From: Taxillus chinensis
Lineage: Eukaryota > Streptophyta > Magnoliopsida > Santalales > Loranthaceae
NCBI GenBank assembly: GCA_023512835.1
Contig: CM042089.1
Location: 13,655,759 to 13,719,758, forward strand
DNA: 64,000 nucleotides
Direction of reading: 5' to 3'
The notes beneath the pieces are model-generated. The model worked only from the letters and a program-made list of their open reading frames with translations, made no database searches and was not told where the DNA came from. Below are positions 34,179 to 46,832 of this stretch, piece after piece. Position 1 is the stretch's first letter. Each line of letters opens with the position of its first letter. The position numbers were made by a program, and so were the translations under genes.

Positions 34179-35339
34179 GGTATCCAATGATGCCTTTTAC
34201 TACGTCACTCCACAGAGAACATCCAAAGAAGATATTACCAAAAGATGAATCCAAAGTAAGATTCGCTTCGGGGTAAAATTCATCCATAACTCTAAGTCCG
34301 CATCCAATAAAGATTATTCCAAACATCGAATCGGTAAAATTGGGCTCAAGGTACGATTTCTTATTTCAAATCTTATTTTATTTATAAAATAATTTTCATT
34401 GGATCTACCATTTAAATATATTTCAAAAAATATTATTATAAAAATACATTCATAATATTTTTTCCAAAAGAGTAATCATTTTTTCTTTTACATTGGCAAA
34501 TGTAACATACCTCGCTTACTTTCTCTCTCAAATTTACATATCTAAATTCAAAAGCTACATCATTACTTTATCTCTTCACCATGATTTTCTCACGTAATAA
34601 TAATCTTTCTCTTTCACAAATATATATTATTTATATAAATGACAAAAGTGTGTCCCTACAAAAATGTCAATTCAACATTTTTTGCCATTATATAATTAAA
34701 TTATTTGATAAAGAATGTCTCGCCAAGCTTATCTAATTAGGTATCTTCATTATTACAAACAAATAACATCAAATAATTTGTCAAAAGATTCCATGACAAA
34801 AGCATTCACGGCACGAAAGACAAAATATCTTTCAAAGTAACGATTTATTATGAGGTATTCCATAATTCTTATAGGGAATCCAAAAGCTTGTTTCCAAAGG
34901 CAACATCCAATAATGTCACTAACAAAACAAAAGTGACATCAAATGATGGTTATTCCTCCCAATGGAGAATCCAAGGCCAAATTCTTTGACCATCGATGCT
35001 TGCTAAGTCTACAAGAAGAAACCTTCCAAAACAAAATAGAGCAAAACATCCTGCTTATGACCATCATATCCAAAAAGGATCCTAGAAAGATTCCTCTCCA
35101 AACCGATGGTGTTCTCTCCAATGGAAGCAATTTTTTACAAAGAGTATCCAAAGAAAGATTCTCCCCAGGAGGATTCTCAGTATGCTTTCATCTCCTCTTT
35201 ATAAGCCGACGACCCATCAACCTTCTTCATTAACATCCCTTTTCCTCTTATTCATTTTTTCCTTTCTAAATTTCTCTTCGCCATCAAATGGGTAGAAAAA
35301 TCTACAGCTTCGATCTTAAAAAAACCAATAAATAAAATG
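34179..35339. other. Intergenic DNA, possibly old pararetrovirus-type non-coding sequence
   Basis: No gene is supported. 'atccaa' and 'ccaaag' words recur, a TACGTCAC word lies near 34203, and CTTTATAAG near 35199 is followed by CT-rich text, an arrangement like a pararetrovirus promoter. Homology to the copies at 46830-47700 is suggestive only. 34360-34900 is AT-rich. Confidence 0.35.
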
Positions 35340-35499
35340 TATTGGGGTTAGGCAATCATGCTTTATTGATCTTACAATATCCCCTACACATAAGTTTGTT
35401 TCTCCATTTAGCCTATTTGAAAATAGGCCGTTGTGATTGGGCCTTATTTGGTGAGATGCTCTTGGATATTCTTCCGAGGCCATTGGAATTGGCTTATAT

Positions 35500-35730
35500 T
35501 GGGATTTTTCGCAAATCATGGCCGATCAATGGATTTGATGAAGGCCCATTAGGCAACGTTTGCACTTAATGAGGTGTAGTCGTTCGACCGATTACACACC
35601 TGATTCGAGACAAAGTGCCTTGTGGATTTTTCGCAGACCCAAAGCGATTAACTGATTTGATGAAGGCCCATTAGGTGTCATTCGTCTAATGAGGTGTAGT
35701 CATTTGACCGATTACCACACTGATTGGATT
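35500..35730. repeat. Imperfect tandem repeat in the viral non-coding block
   Basis: The order 'ggatttttcgca ... tgatgaaggcccattagg ... aatgaggtgtagtc ... gaccgatta' occurs twice, starting near 35502 and 35626, about 125 bp apart. The related plus-strand block at 47070-47170 shows only one. Confidence 0.8.
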
Positions 35731-38700
35731 TCATCATGAATGGAGGTGATGGTGTCATGGGAGTCAGTTTCTTGCAAAGGGTTTTTTGGAGGAGCAATAA
35801 TAGCATGTGATTTTAAAATATTAAAATTGGAAATATGCAATTTTTGTAAAATGGGAAAATAAGATTTGGTGTAAGCAGAAATATGGTCATAATGAATCGT
35901 GTATGGTGTAATTAAATGAATAAAAGGAGTGCCAAGAATTATAGATAATTGATATTTTGTAGAAGGACAAAATTTGTTTTAATTTGGGTATTATTATTAA
36001 TTATAATGCCTTGGTCTTAAATAAATGGGAAGGTTTTAATTATTACCAAGAACGAGACTTTGATGAGAAGGAGTGTAGGGGTTGGAGGAACTAATCCAAT
36101 TGAAGACAATTTAGATCAAGACTGGTATCAAAGAGAGTAATTGTGTCGAGGATAGAGTTAGTATTAAATTTAACAAAGAATACTGAATGAAATATTTTTG
36201 TATAGTAATTTCTCACAGAAGACAAAGATATTTATTTGAAGGGTTTATGGGAGGCTCATTTCGGTTAAACAAATCATTTGTACCATTAGAGAAGTAGAGA
36301 CGTCAACACTTTGAAAATGGTGGATAACTTCATTTTTCCAATTTTCAAGTTGTTCAACCTAGTTGTGTAATTTAGAATTTGTTTTTGAAGACTTTCAAGA
36401 GAAAGAGTAGGAGATCGAGAAACTTTTGCCGTTTGAGAATGGTAGTTAAATCATAACGAGTAAGAGGAATAAAAGGTGGTCTAATGGGATTTTGTTCTAG
36501 TGAAGGGATGAATTTTTTAATTAATTAATTTTTAATTGTGGGTTGTTAACTTGTTGGATAATATCAAAAATTGATTGATGATCTTTTGGGAGCACATTTA
36601 ATCTGTTAGATTAATTATTGGAGAATTTGGGTTGGCAAATTCATCAATTTCAGAGCCTGGTTATCGTCAAAGAATCGATTAAATCTAAATGTGGAGTTCT
36701 CAAGGAGAAGGTTTTCAATTTTATTGATTAAATCTTTATCATGCTTAATTCATGAAGTTTTCAGAAAGATAACAATTTTTAGCATAATTGATTGATTTTA
36801 CCGCATTTTCAGCAAATAACCATTTTTGATTTGGAAGGATTTTTTGGAGGTAGTTTTGTATAAAATTCATTTGTGGGGAATTTATGAGATGTAAGAGGAA
36901 ATGTTTGGATGGTTTTTTATGAAAAGATTTGTGTGAGATTGTTTTGTGTTTTTTTAGCAGCTTCCATCACAAGATTATGGGGAAAGAGAAGGTAGAAATC
37001 GAATTGCTGATGAATGAACCTAATTCTTGTTTTATTTGTTTCATTTCCATTTTAAATATTTTTGGAGTTTTAGATCATGGCAGATTTGAATACCGTCTTT
37101 TTGTGTAAAACTAATTAATTCACCATAAGCAAGTCTATTATAAGATAGGATTGCCTAAGATTTTTTGATATTGTTTCTAACTCGTTCTCTTAAAGATTAG
37201 TAAATCAGTTAAAAAATTTTATTTCCAAAATGGTTAGTTTGAATTTTCTTGAAGCATAATCCGAGTAAGAAAAGTGTTTTTGTTTGGAAATCACAACTTC
37301 CTACAATGAAGATTAGAAAGAAGTTCAAGATTTTTGTTTTTTAGATGGGAGGAATCACCAATGAAATGGATACTTATAAAAAGAATTAAGGTTGCAATAA
37401 AGATCCGCACTGTTTCATTTGTTGATCTAGGAGGGGGGGGGTATTACTTTCATCCGTTTTCTTTGACACTATTGAGGATTATTTCTTTTGCATAGAAGAA
37501 GATAGGAATCCCACCCTTCTTTGAGTTAGCCAAAGAAGCACGAAATGAGAAGTTCTATAATAGCTCTATTAGAGAGATTGGTTTGGGTTTTGTACGCATT
37601 ACAAGTATGGTCATTTGATGAAGGAGATTAAGGATATTAGATTCAAAAAGACCATCTATGTTCCATTCATAGACAAGAAAGGCATTAAAACGTGATTGGG
37701 TATAAAGTCCTCATGTTCAAAACCAATGTTAGGGGCAATTTGGTTGGGATTGGTTTTGGAGTTGGGTAATTAAAATTATTAATTTGAGCAATAGGAGATG
37801 TGGGAGAGTGATCTTGGGGTTTTGTTAGAATCATACAACTTCGTGGAGTTTCCGGACAATCTTTAAAGAGGATAGTTGTATATGTTTTGGGGTTTTGGGG
37901 AAATTTGAGGAAAAGAACATTGGTCAAGTTTATTTAATTTTGTTTTAAGATGAACTAATAATTCATACTTAGACCGGTCAAACTCATATTGACTATGTTT
38001 GGATATTTGAATGGTTTAAAAATAGGGGAGTTTGTATTTGTCGCAAGAGATATTATTTTATGGTGTAAGTTTTGCTAATTGTATTGTAATTGTTTGTAAA
38101 TGGGCATTTGTAAAATTATTTTGCTGAATTATATTTCAAAATTTGTATCGATATCCAAACTTGGATTTTTGTATGGAGAAGCATCAACCTTTTGATTAAA
38201 ATAAGGAATCTTAATGGACCTAAAAGGGGGATTAATAGATTAAAATTTTGTGTTATTATTAGAAAGTTCCCAAGTTGGGTGTAATGGTTTATAGAGTTTG
38301 GAGTCGTTGAGTTCCCATTCGGGAGTTTGTTGATGAAGGACGGGCATAATAGTTTTAAAAGGATAAGTGATAAAATTTTTGAAGATAAATTTCAAACCGA
38401 TCAAAAAATGGGATTTGGATATTATGATTTTGGAGAAAAGAATAAAATTTAGTTTAATTTCATAGGTGTGTTTTATGAAAATGTTTAAAAAACCACTTTC
38501 ATTTTTATTCATTATGTTGGGAGTAAAAATCATCATGAAGTTATTGTTTGTTAATTTTGATTGAGATTTGGAAAACATTTAATTCATTTTGAATATTTTC
38601 AATAAAAGCAGATAAAGGTGGAGAAAGGTGAAGAAGAATAATTAGAGTTATTTGGAAAAGGGGGTAATTGTGGACTTTTGGTTTTGGTTGGTTGGTAAAA

Positions 38701-40836
38701 AGGTCACGTTATTTGGGACCTATATTCTACATTTTGGAAAGAAGTGATAATTTAGGTCGGGGGGAGATTAGATGAGAAATCGTAGGGGGAGATAATTTAA
38801 TGGAAGGCATATGGAAAGTTTAGATGTAGATGTAGAATCGGCATCGAGAGAACCTTGAAGAAAAGATCATTTGAATTGAAGCTTAACTGCTCCATCATTA
38901 TATTGGGTAATTCGATGAAGGCTCTAATTGAGGAGGAGGAGGAGGTGGCAGTTGGGGAACCTTGCTCCTTCAATAACCATTCTTGAGGAAGATTGACATC
39001 TTTCCATTGGATTGTTCTTGGAATAATGGTGTTTGATTTTGAAAAATCAGTTAAGGAAAAGGGTTTCACCTTTTTTACTTTGTATTTTATGTTTAGTGGC
39101 AAATGGAGAAATCCTAGTTTTATAATGGATTTTAAATATTAAAGCAATGGGTATTAATCCTTCAAGCATTTTATAATTGTGAGTTTTAATTTGAAGAGTA
39201 AGAGATTTTAAAACATGTTTATCATCGAGAGAAAGTGTAAGGTTTGGATAATAATCGAAAGAGAGTGGTCCACTACATAAGTAGATTCAACGAATTTAGA
39301 AGAAAATCACCAAAATTTGTGCGCGTGATCCGGAAAGAATTCAAAAGATTGGATGTATTTAAACCTTCTTGGTGAGGGGGGTTTGATACCTATTTGGACT
39401 AGACCGATATGGATGTATTTGAGTTCTTTGAAAGATAGTGTTGAATGATTTAGGAGAAAAGAATTTAAATTGATTCAAAGGGTTTTGTTATTTGGATATC
39501 ATATTCCTCTATTTTAATTGTAAATTAGATTTGAAAACGAGAAAAGAGATTGTTTGTAAATTTGGCCTTCATGAACCATAGGAATCTTCCAATTATCAAT
39601 ATATTTTTAAAATTTTTCTAATTATTATTTCTTCGAATTAATCGAAGAGGAGGAAAAAAGGTATGGGAGGCAAAGAAGGAGTCCACAAAAATAAAAAAAG
39701 TGAAGAAGGACAACACACCGAAGAAAATAAGGAAATAACTTAATAATAATTTATAACTACGAATCGCCCGTGATACGACCAATCACGATGGGATGGAGTG
39801 AAGCAGAGAAACTTCAAGATGGCAAGCGTCGATGGTATAGGGATCAAGTCGGGCCATAAACCGTTGGCTTAACTCAAGGGTTATTCTGCCCTCACCGCCC
39901 ATCAATGGCTTCCACGGGACTTGCAGCTAACTTGGTCTCTGGCTCACTGCCCCTATCACACTCGCAATCACAAACTACATATCAATGGAAAAACGGAATG
40001 GAAGCATGACTATTAGTATCAAATCTTTTTTTAATTAATGGTACATGGCATTGTTTGTACCCGAAGTTTCTTTCGAAAAGGATGTTGCCATTGGTTTCCG
40101 GTGATGTACCAATATCCTTTTAATGTTTTTAATTTTTTTTCTTCTTTTTTTTTTTAATTTTCAAACATAAAAGTAAACTAACAAGACAAACAACAATAAT
40201 GGCTTGTGGGACCCACACAAAGGCTTTAAGAAAAGAAAAAAAGAGATAAAGTAAAAATAAAACTAATAATAACAAAACATAATAGGGCCTGTAGGGCCCA
40301 CACAAAAAATTCAAGAAAATAGAAAAGGCAGAAAAAAGGACTAATAAGATATAATATTAATTATTAAATAAAAACCTCCACGCCTGAAAGCTAGGCACAT
40401 AGTCATGGGGTTGTGTAAGTATACATATATATATACAACTTTTATATATATTTATTATACATATATATATATATATGTATTTACATAAATATAAAAAGCG
40501 ATCGGGAGAAGAGAAGAGAAGAATTTTTTTTTATTTCATTAATAAACTTTGAAATACATATATAAAACCTTTGTACTAACCTTTGATATAAACCTTAGAA
40601 TTTGGAAAGGAAAATCGATGTCTAGTTTCAAACAAGTATCCTTTAAAAATAAAACTTAAATTAAATTTGGAAGATGGAAGAAAGAGGAGGGAGGCTTTAT
40701 AGGAAAGCTTTGTATAGAGGAGGAAGAGCTTTGTAGTGAGAGAGAGGAGAGCGCTCGGGAGGAGAGAGTGTGTAGGCTTGGGTGTTGTGAGGCTTGGGAA
40801 AGTAAAGGCTTATGAAAGGAGGAGGAGAGAGTTTCC

Positions 40837-40842
40837 TTTATA
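40837..40842 (-). promoter_or_regulatory. TATA box of the minus-strand pararetrovirus copy
   Basis: The minus strand reads TATAAA, followed by CT-rich leader text that matches the plus-strand copy after its own TATA box at 47656. A fossil promoter; activity is unknown. Confidence 0.55.
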
Positions 40843-40965
40843 GGCATGAAAGGGAGGCTCAGAAGAAGGAAGGGTAACTTTGGAATTTGGCTTTTTTATA
40901 TAAAAATGTCATGTGGGCTATGAAATGAAAATGAAACCTTTAGACTTGGGCTGAACGTCTGGGCC

Positions 40966-41872
40966 TTTAGAAATCAACCTCTCCATGCTCCCAAGAGCCT
41001 CCCAAATAATTCAAATTCTCCTTCTCTTAACTATCCTACTTTTAATTTATGAGATTAACAAAGAAGACTGGTTTAATACTTTCTTTATCCAAAAAATCCC
41101 CAACAAAGCCACTATTAGTTCTTTCTTTTCAAACAAGAATTTTAACCTTTAATTGTTCCATCTTGGTTCTCCCATTTGTGGTCTTGGTTCGGTTCCATTT
41201 ATGTAATTTCCTTTCCAAATTTCAAAGGTTTGTATCAAAGTTTAGTACATGTATTTCAAAGTTTATTAATGAATTAAATTGTTCTTTTTTCTTATCTTCT
41301 CTTCCCCCACCTTTTTATATTTATCTAAACACACACACACACACACACACACATATATGTATGTATGTATACTTATACGACCCCATGACTATGTGCCTAA
41401 CTTTTGTGGGGGGGGGATATTAAATTAAGTTATATATATATATATATATTATATGCTATGCTATGACCCCATGATGATGTGACTAGCTTTCGGTTGGAGA
41501 GGTTTTTAATTTAGTAAATATTATTATATCCTATTAGTCTTTTCTCTCTTTCTCTTTCTTAAAGTCTTTATGTGGGCCTTATAGGCCATTATTATGTTTT
41601 GTTATTATTAGTTTACTTTTACTTTACGTCTCTTTCTCCTTTTCTTAAAGTCATTGTGTGGGCCTCACTGGCCATTATTGTTGTTTTTACTTATGTTTTG
41701 AAAATTAAAAGGAAAAACAAATTAAAATTTAAAAATATTAAGAAAGATATTGGTATATCGGTTGGAAACGCAATATCCTTCTCAAAACGAAACTTCTGGT
41801 ACAAACAACACCACGTACTAATAATTAAAATGATTCGTGATTAATAGTCATGCTTCCATTTAGTTTCTCCAT
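40966..41872 (+). pseudogene. Pararetrovirus fragment: ORF end fused to leader, plus strand
   Basis: Bases 40966-41207 match 45030-45270, the end part of the polyprotein-type frame. At about 41207 the text jumps to leader sequence matching 47905-48636, so the intergenic and promoter part is deleted here. The leader includes an (AC)n tract (41329-41353) and (AT)n near 41432. A 124-residue frame at 41049-41423 spans the deletion join and is an accident of it. Confidence 0.68.
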
Positions 41873-41883
41873 TGGTATCGAGC
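41873..41883 (+). other. tRNA-Met primer site of the pararetrovirus copy
   Basis: TGGTATCGAGC lies after 'gtttctccat', the same setting as TGGTATCAAAGC at 48637. In caulimovirids this site primes minus-strand DNA synthesis and marks the conventional genome start. Confidence 0.72.
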
Positions 41884-44800
41884 TGGCATCGTAGGTGTGA
41901 TAGGGTGAGTAAGAGATCCAAGGAGGTAAGTCCCATGAAGTCGATGGCGGCGTAGACAGAAACTTTGAGTTAAGTCACCGGTTACCGGCCCCGACCGATC
42001 CCTATCCATCGACGCTTTGTCATCTTGAAGTATCTACCACTTCGATCCCCCCCCCCTGTGACTAGTTGTATTCGGTCGCTATCGTAGTTTGTTTTTTTTC
42101 TTAGCATGTCCAAAGAAGTTATCTTTTTAGGTATGGATTCCCCCTCGTTTCTTGTAGATAAAACCTATTTACATAATAAATTCTAGTAAAAACGGATACT
42201 TTTATTGGTATTCTCCAACTGGTTGAAGATCCAGTTCTCCATAAACAACTTTTCAGCCAATTATTTCCCTAGAATATTGTCCCTTCTTCGCCACCAATTT
42301 TCCCAAATGTATCTCCAAATTATTATCAACCTCAAATCCTACCCCACCTTTACAAACGCTACAACAAGAAGCCAAGATCATTAAAAACCAAATTCATCAA
42401 TTTTAATAGTAAAAAGATCAACCAAGCTTTTGGGTTATACTTTATTACCAAAACCTCCAAATTGTGATTTTATTTCACCCCTACAGCATAGTATTTTTTA
42501 AAAATATTTTCTTAAAATAACAATCAAATTTTTAAAAATTTTACTCTTGATACAATAATCCTTTTTGATACTGGTGTTAATCTAACAACATTAAAGGTAT
42601 TATTCCCAAAGACTTTCACAATATTCTAATCAAACTCTTCTTGCCGCTAATAATCAATACTTTTCTATCGAATATAAAACTAAAGCTTTTATTATAAATC
42701 AAAATATCCAAATTAAAATTGTTTTTGTTCTTCTTTCGATATTCAACATAATGTTATTTTAGGAATATCATTTATCCATTTAATTACTCATACGCTTCAC
42801 TATGATCATATTTTATCAAATTCATTCTTTTCCAAACTTAATTTTCCTTCCTTGAACAATCACGCACACGTGCTTTAGATTTATTAACTATACAAAATAT
42901 TTTTAAAAATGAAATTCATAATACCATCAAAGGAAAAAAGGCACATCTTTCTTATCTTACCTTATCTATTTTAAATCTCAAAATTGAAGAGAAACTTTTA
43001 CAAAATTCAACTAAATCTAAGATCAGTTCTTTTCAAAACAAATCAAGCAAAAACTTTTTTCCGATCTTCCAAATGCTTTTGGGATGAAAACAACATATAT
43101 TCGATTTACCTTAGGAAAAAGATTTTTCTAACAAAAATATCCCGACCAAACTCATCCTATTCAAATGAACCAAGAACTTGAAAATTACTTGTAGAAAAGA
43201 AATTCAAGATTTAGAATCCAAAGGTTTAATTCAAAATCGAGGTCACCCTAGTGTTGTGCTGATTTTTATGTTAACAAAATGCTGAAATAGAAAGAGGCAC
43301 GCCTGTTGATACTTGTTATTAATTACAAATCACTTAACAAATCCCTTCAATGGATTCGTTATCCCATTTCAAACAAAAAAAATCTTTCACAAAACTTTAT
43401 TCTTCAAATATTTTTTCAAAATTTGACATGAAATCAGGATTAAGCAGTTCAAATCCATCCAAAAGATCATTATAAAACTGCTTACTGTTCCTTTTGGCCA
43501 ATACGAATGGAAAGTAATGCCTTGGTTTAAAAAAGTGCGCGTCTGAATTTTTTAAAGAATTATGAATGACATATTCAATCCATATTCTAATTTTTGTATT
43601 GTTTATATTGATGTTTTTTAGTTTTTTCTTCCTCTATTGAGCAACACTTAAACAACTCAAAACATTTTTTCATGTTGTTAAATAAAATGGCCTAGTTGTT
43701 TCCAAACATAAGATCTCTTTTCAACCCAAAGTTCATTTTTAGGACATTATACTTCCAATGAGATGATTACCCCAATAGAAATAACCCTTGTCTTTGTCCA
43801 AAAATTTCTGATAAAATATTAGATAAAACTCAGCTTCAAAGTTTTTTAGGTAGTTTAAATTATATTTTAAACTTTTGTCTAAATATTAATCGAATTGTTA
43901 AACCCCCATGATAGGGTTGAAAAAGAATCCTCCTTCGAGAACAGATGAACATACTAACATTATTAAACAAATAAAACTCAAGTTGAAACTATTCCTTGTC
44001 TTTATATTGTCAATTCTAATCTTCCAAAATAGTTAAAACCGGATGCCTTTGATCTCGGTTATGGTGGTATTTTAAAACAATCTATTAACAAACGTGAACA
44101 AATCATCCAATTTACTTTGGGTCATTAGAATGCATGCCAAAAGAATTATTTAACAGTGAAAGAAATACTTTCAATTATTCTTTCTATTTCAAAATTTCAA
44201 AGTGACTTATTAAATCAAAAGTTCCTTATTCGAATTAATCATTAATCGCCAAAGAAATATTACAAAAAGATGTCCAAAACCTTGCTTTGAAACAAATATT
44301 TGCTAGGTGGCAAACTCTTCTTAGCATTTTTGGTTTTGATATTGAATTTATTAAAGGAAGTAAGAATTATATTCTTGATTTTCTAACCCGTGAATTTTTA
44401 CAAAGCAGCCCTAACCCCCGCCAGCACTATTTCCATTTCCGCCTTTCCATCTAAATGGAGCGCAAGAAAAACAAAGGCAAAGAGGTCCAAGATTTTCCTA
44501 AAGACGCTTAATAAAGGCATTTTCCTTACGGGCCTCCATTGTTGAAGAACAGTCGAAGACAAGCTTTTGATCTTTGGGGAGGCCTCTCCATCCTCATCTA
44601 AACCGTCAGCAAACTGTCTTCCCTACAAGGGAAATGGTGTTTTCCTACCATGGAAACCCACTCCCACGGATATTTCCCAATTGTCCTCAAAAGTACTTAT
44701 TTCCCAAACACCCTCTACTTCACAAATTATTTTATTATCGTCAAAATTGCCTTCCTCCAAATACGTTAACAAGACAAATTACCAAAACATTTTTCTTGTT

Positions 44801-45530
44801 GAAAATGACCTTTTTAATTCCATTCCAAAAGTTTATGCTTTCAAAAGTCTTTCCCCAAAATTACCATTTCTAACCTTTCAATACCTACATAACTCAAACT
44901 TACTACCGCTCTACGCCGGAATCAATGGGCTCCTACGATTTTCAAAGATTTTCTCTAAAATAACCAACATCCTTTTCTTGTATAGTCAACTTTGTCATAT
45001 CAAAAAGAATTCTTACCACTTCGCTTGGAATCAACCTCTTCATGATCCCAAGAGCCTCCTAAATAATTCAAATTCCCCTCTACCATACTATCCTACTTTT
45101 AATTACTAGGATTATCGACCAGCTTAGTTTAATACTTTCTTTATTTGAAATCCCCAACAAAGCGAATCGCCTTTTTTATCCAACAAGAATTCCAACCTTT
45201 AACTGCTCCATCTTGGTTCTCTCATTGGTGGTCTTGGTTTGGTTCCATTTATGAAATTTTCCTCCCCAAATTCTTGAATCATTTTACCTTTTTAAATCCA
45301 AATACCAGTTGATAATTCATTATCCAAAAATCTCACCTACCATTTTTGCTCACACCTTCATGTCACATGGGTTTGCATTTGGTATTATGCATTTCATGAA
45401 TCAACCGAACAACCTTTCATGATTGTTCACGTATTTAAAGTCAAATGGTGAATTCTTACAATATTCCTACCCAACTCTTTAAACCTTCTATTCTTCAATA
45501 GCTTTCTTAGAGGATTTTTTAACCATAATT
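41884..45530 (+). pseudogene. Endogenous caulimovirid polymerase region, plus strand, broken
   Basis: After a short leader, a large deletion brings in protease text with a DTG at 42568-42576, then reverse transcriptase text (about 43150-43620) and RNase H text (about 44035-44405) ending in a 'FLTREFLQS' type segment that is characteristic of caulimovirid polymerases. The catalytic region near 43608 is mutated. A 180-residue frame at 44567-45109 continues the downstream part. There are numerous stops and frameshifts. The movement- and coat-protein regions are absent from this copy. Reverse transcriptase and RNase H without a following integrase separates it from LTR retrotransposons. Genus unresolved (petuvirus-, florendovirus- or badnavirus-like). 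Confidence 0.8.
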
Positions 45531-45533
45531 TAA

Positions 45534-46832
45534 TGTCAAATGAAGGAGATTATATGAGAAATGATCATGTTTTTACCTTTATTTTGATATATTTGACTAA
45601 TTAATGGACTAACCCCCTAACATAGCAAATGTAGATTCTTTGTATGGTTTTGGATTTTTTTGAATGAAGAAACGGGCCAAATACAATGTTCAAATAAAGA
45701 AAGAAGGAGTGGAAAATAATCCGTAGGTTGGTTAATTGAGATTTTGAATGACCATGAAGATTTTGGAATGACCAAATCAATTAACCAAGCTCAAGGGAAC
45801 TTGTGGTCATGTGAAATAGTGAAGATGGTCGTCGAATTCCGGATAACCAAATCGATTGACCACATTTAGTTTACATGACGTGTACTGCAAATCAACGTAA
45901 CTCTAACAAATGCCACTTATATGATTTATAACTCTTCATTAAAGGATCGAGGACTCTCTTCAAGTATTTTGGGAGGAAAAAAAGAAGCAAAAAATGGAGG
46001 GAATGATTATTGATGGTGGAACGGTTCTATCACACGAGAATGGATCAAAAAAAGGAAAAAATATGTAATTTGGGGGGCATCATTCATTTGGAGAGGGGGA
46101 GAGTGTTTTGGAGCTTTCCATGGAAAGAATATTCTTATTTTTTGGTACTATAGTAGCTTAAACCTCCATTGGAGGAGGATAAATATTGATGTAAGTTAAT
46201 GATTTCTTTTTTTGTTGGTATGTTACTTTGAATTCCTTTCTTTGTTATCAAATCTCTTGAGTTTGCATATGAGGATTAGGTTTGACCATCTTAATTCTTG
46301 TTTAAGGTTACTCAATTATGGATCGAAAGATGACATTGATAACTAGATAGTTAAGAGATTTGACTTGAAAAGAATATAATTTACGAAAAGGCGTATTCTT
46401 GTTTATAACCTAGTTAAGATTGGTGTGATGCCAATCTACACTCAAACAACTTAAGCACTTAATGGTTACCCGTCCCCCAAGCTAGGATTCACACACGGCT
46501 AGATCACTCGAAAGAGGTTAGTTCATGCAAAGGTATTGGGTTTTAGATAAAAAGGAAAAGTTTGAATTAACATGCTTTAAGAACTTGGAATAAATAAATT
46601 ATATCAATTGAAATCCAAATCCCTAATTTTCCCATAAGATCATTTATATTTGCTTGTTAATTTAAATTACAAACTTCAAATTTTCTAATTATTACAAAAC
46701 CAAACTTCAACTTGACTCAATGAATTACAAATGAGCTTTACACTTAGCCACCTTCCTCGCAGGTTCGATATTCGGACTTTAAGTCCACTTTATTACTTGT
46801 AGCGATCCGTGCACTTGTGGAAATCCTAACAC
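45534..46832 (+). mobile_element. Probable Athila-like LTR inserted in the viral copy
   Basis: The right part holds 'gcaggttcgatattcgg', 'ttattacttgtagcg' and 'gatccgtgcacttg', a wording common near the 3' end of Athila-group Gypsy LTRs. Candidate ends are TGT at 45534 and ACA at 46830-46832. Pararetrovirus-type text is found before about 45530 and after about 46833. I could not find matching target duplications, so the limits are approximate. Confidence 0.5.

Larger units (their letters stand above)
35340..40965 (-). pseudogene. Endogenous caulimovirid fragment, minus-strand copy
   Basis: Read right to left it holds promoter and leader (40960-40000), a decayed tRNA-Met site near 39980, and decayed coding text. 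In that text a 101-residue frame lies at 38797-39102 and a 112-residue frame at 38240-38578. A zinc-knuckle-like remnant sits near 36770-36830, and a protease remnant with the aspartate motif is near 36121-36150. The copy then passes directly into the non-coding block 35340-35730, whose reverse complement matches 47040-47350. The expected reverse transcriptase and RNase H are missing from this copy. By order, the frames at 38-39 kb would be the movement-protein region and 36.8 kb the coat-protein region, which is inference. Many stops and frameshifts are present. Family is Caulimoviridae; the genus is not decided. Confidence 0.72.
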
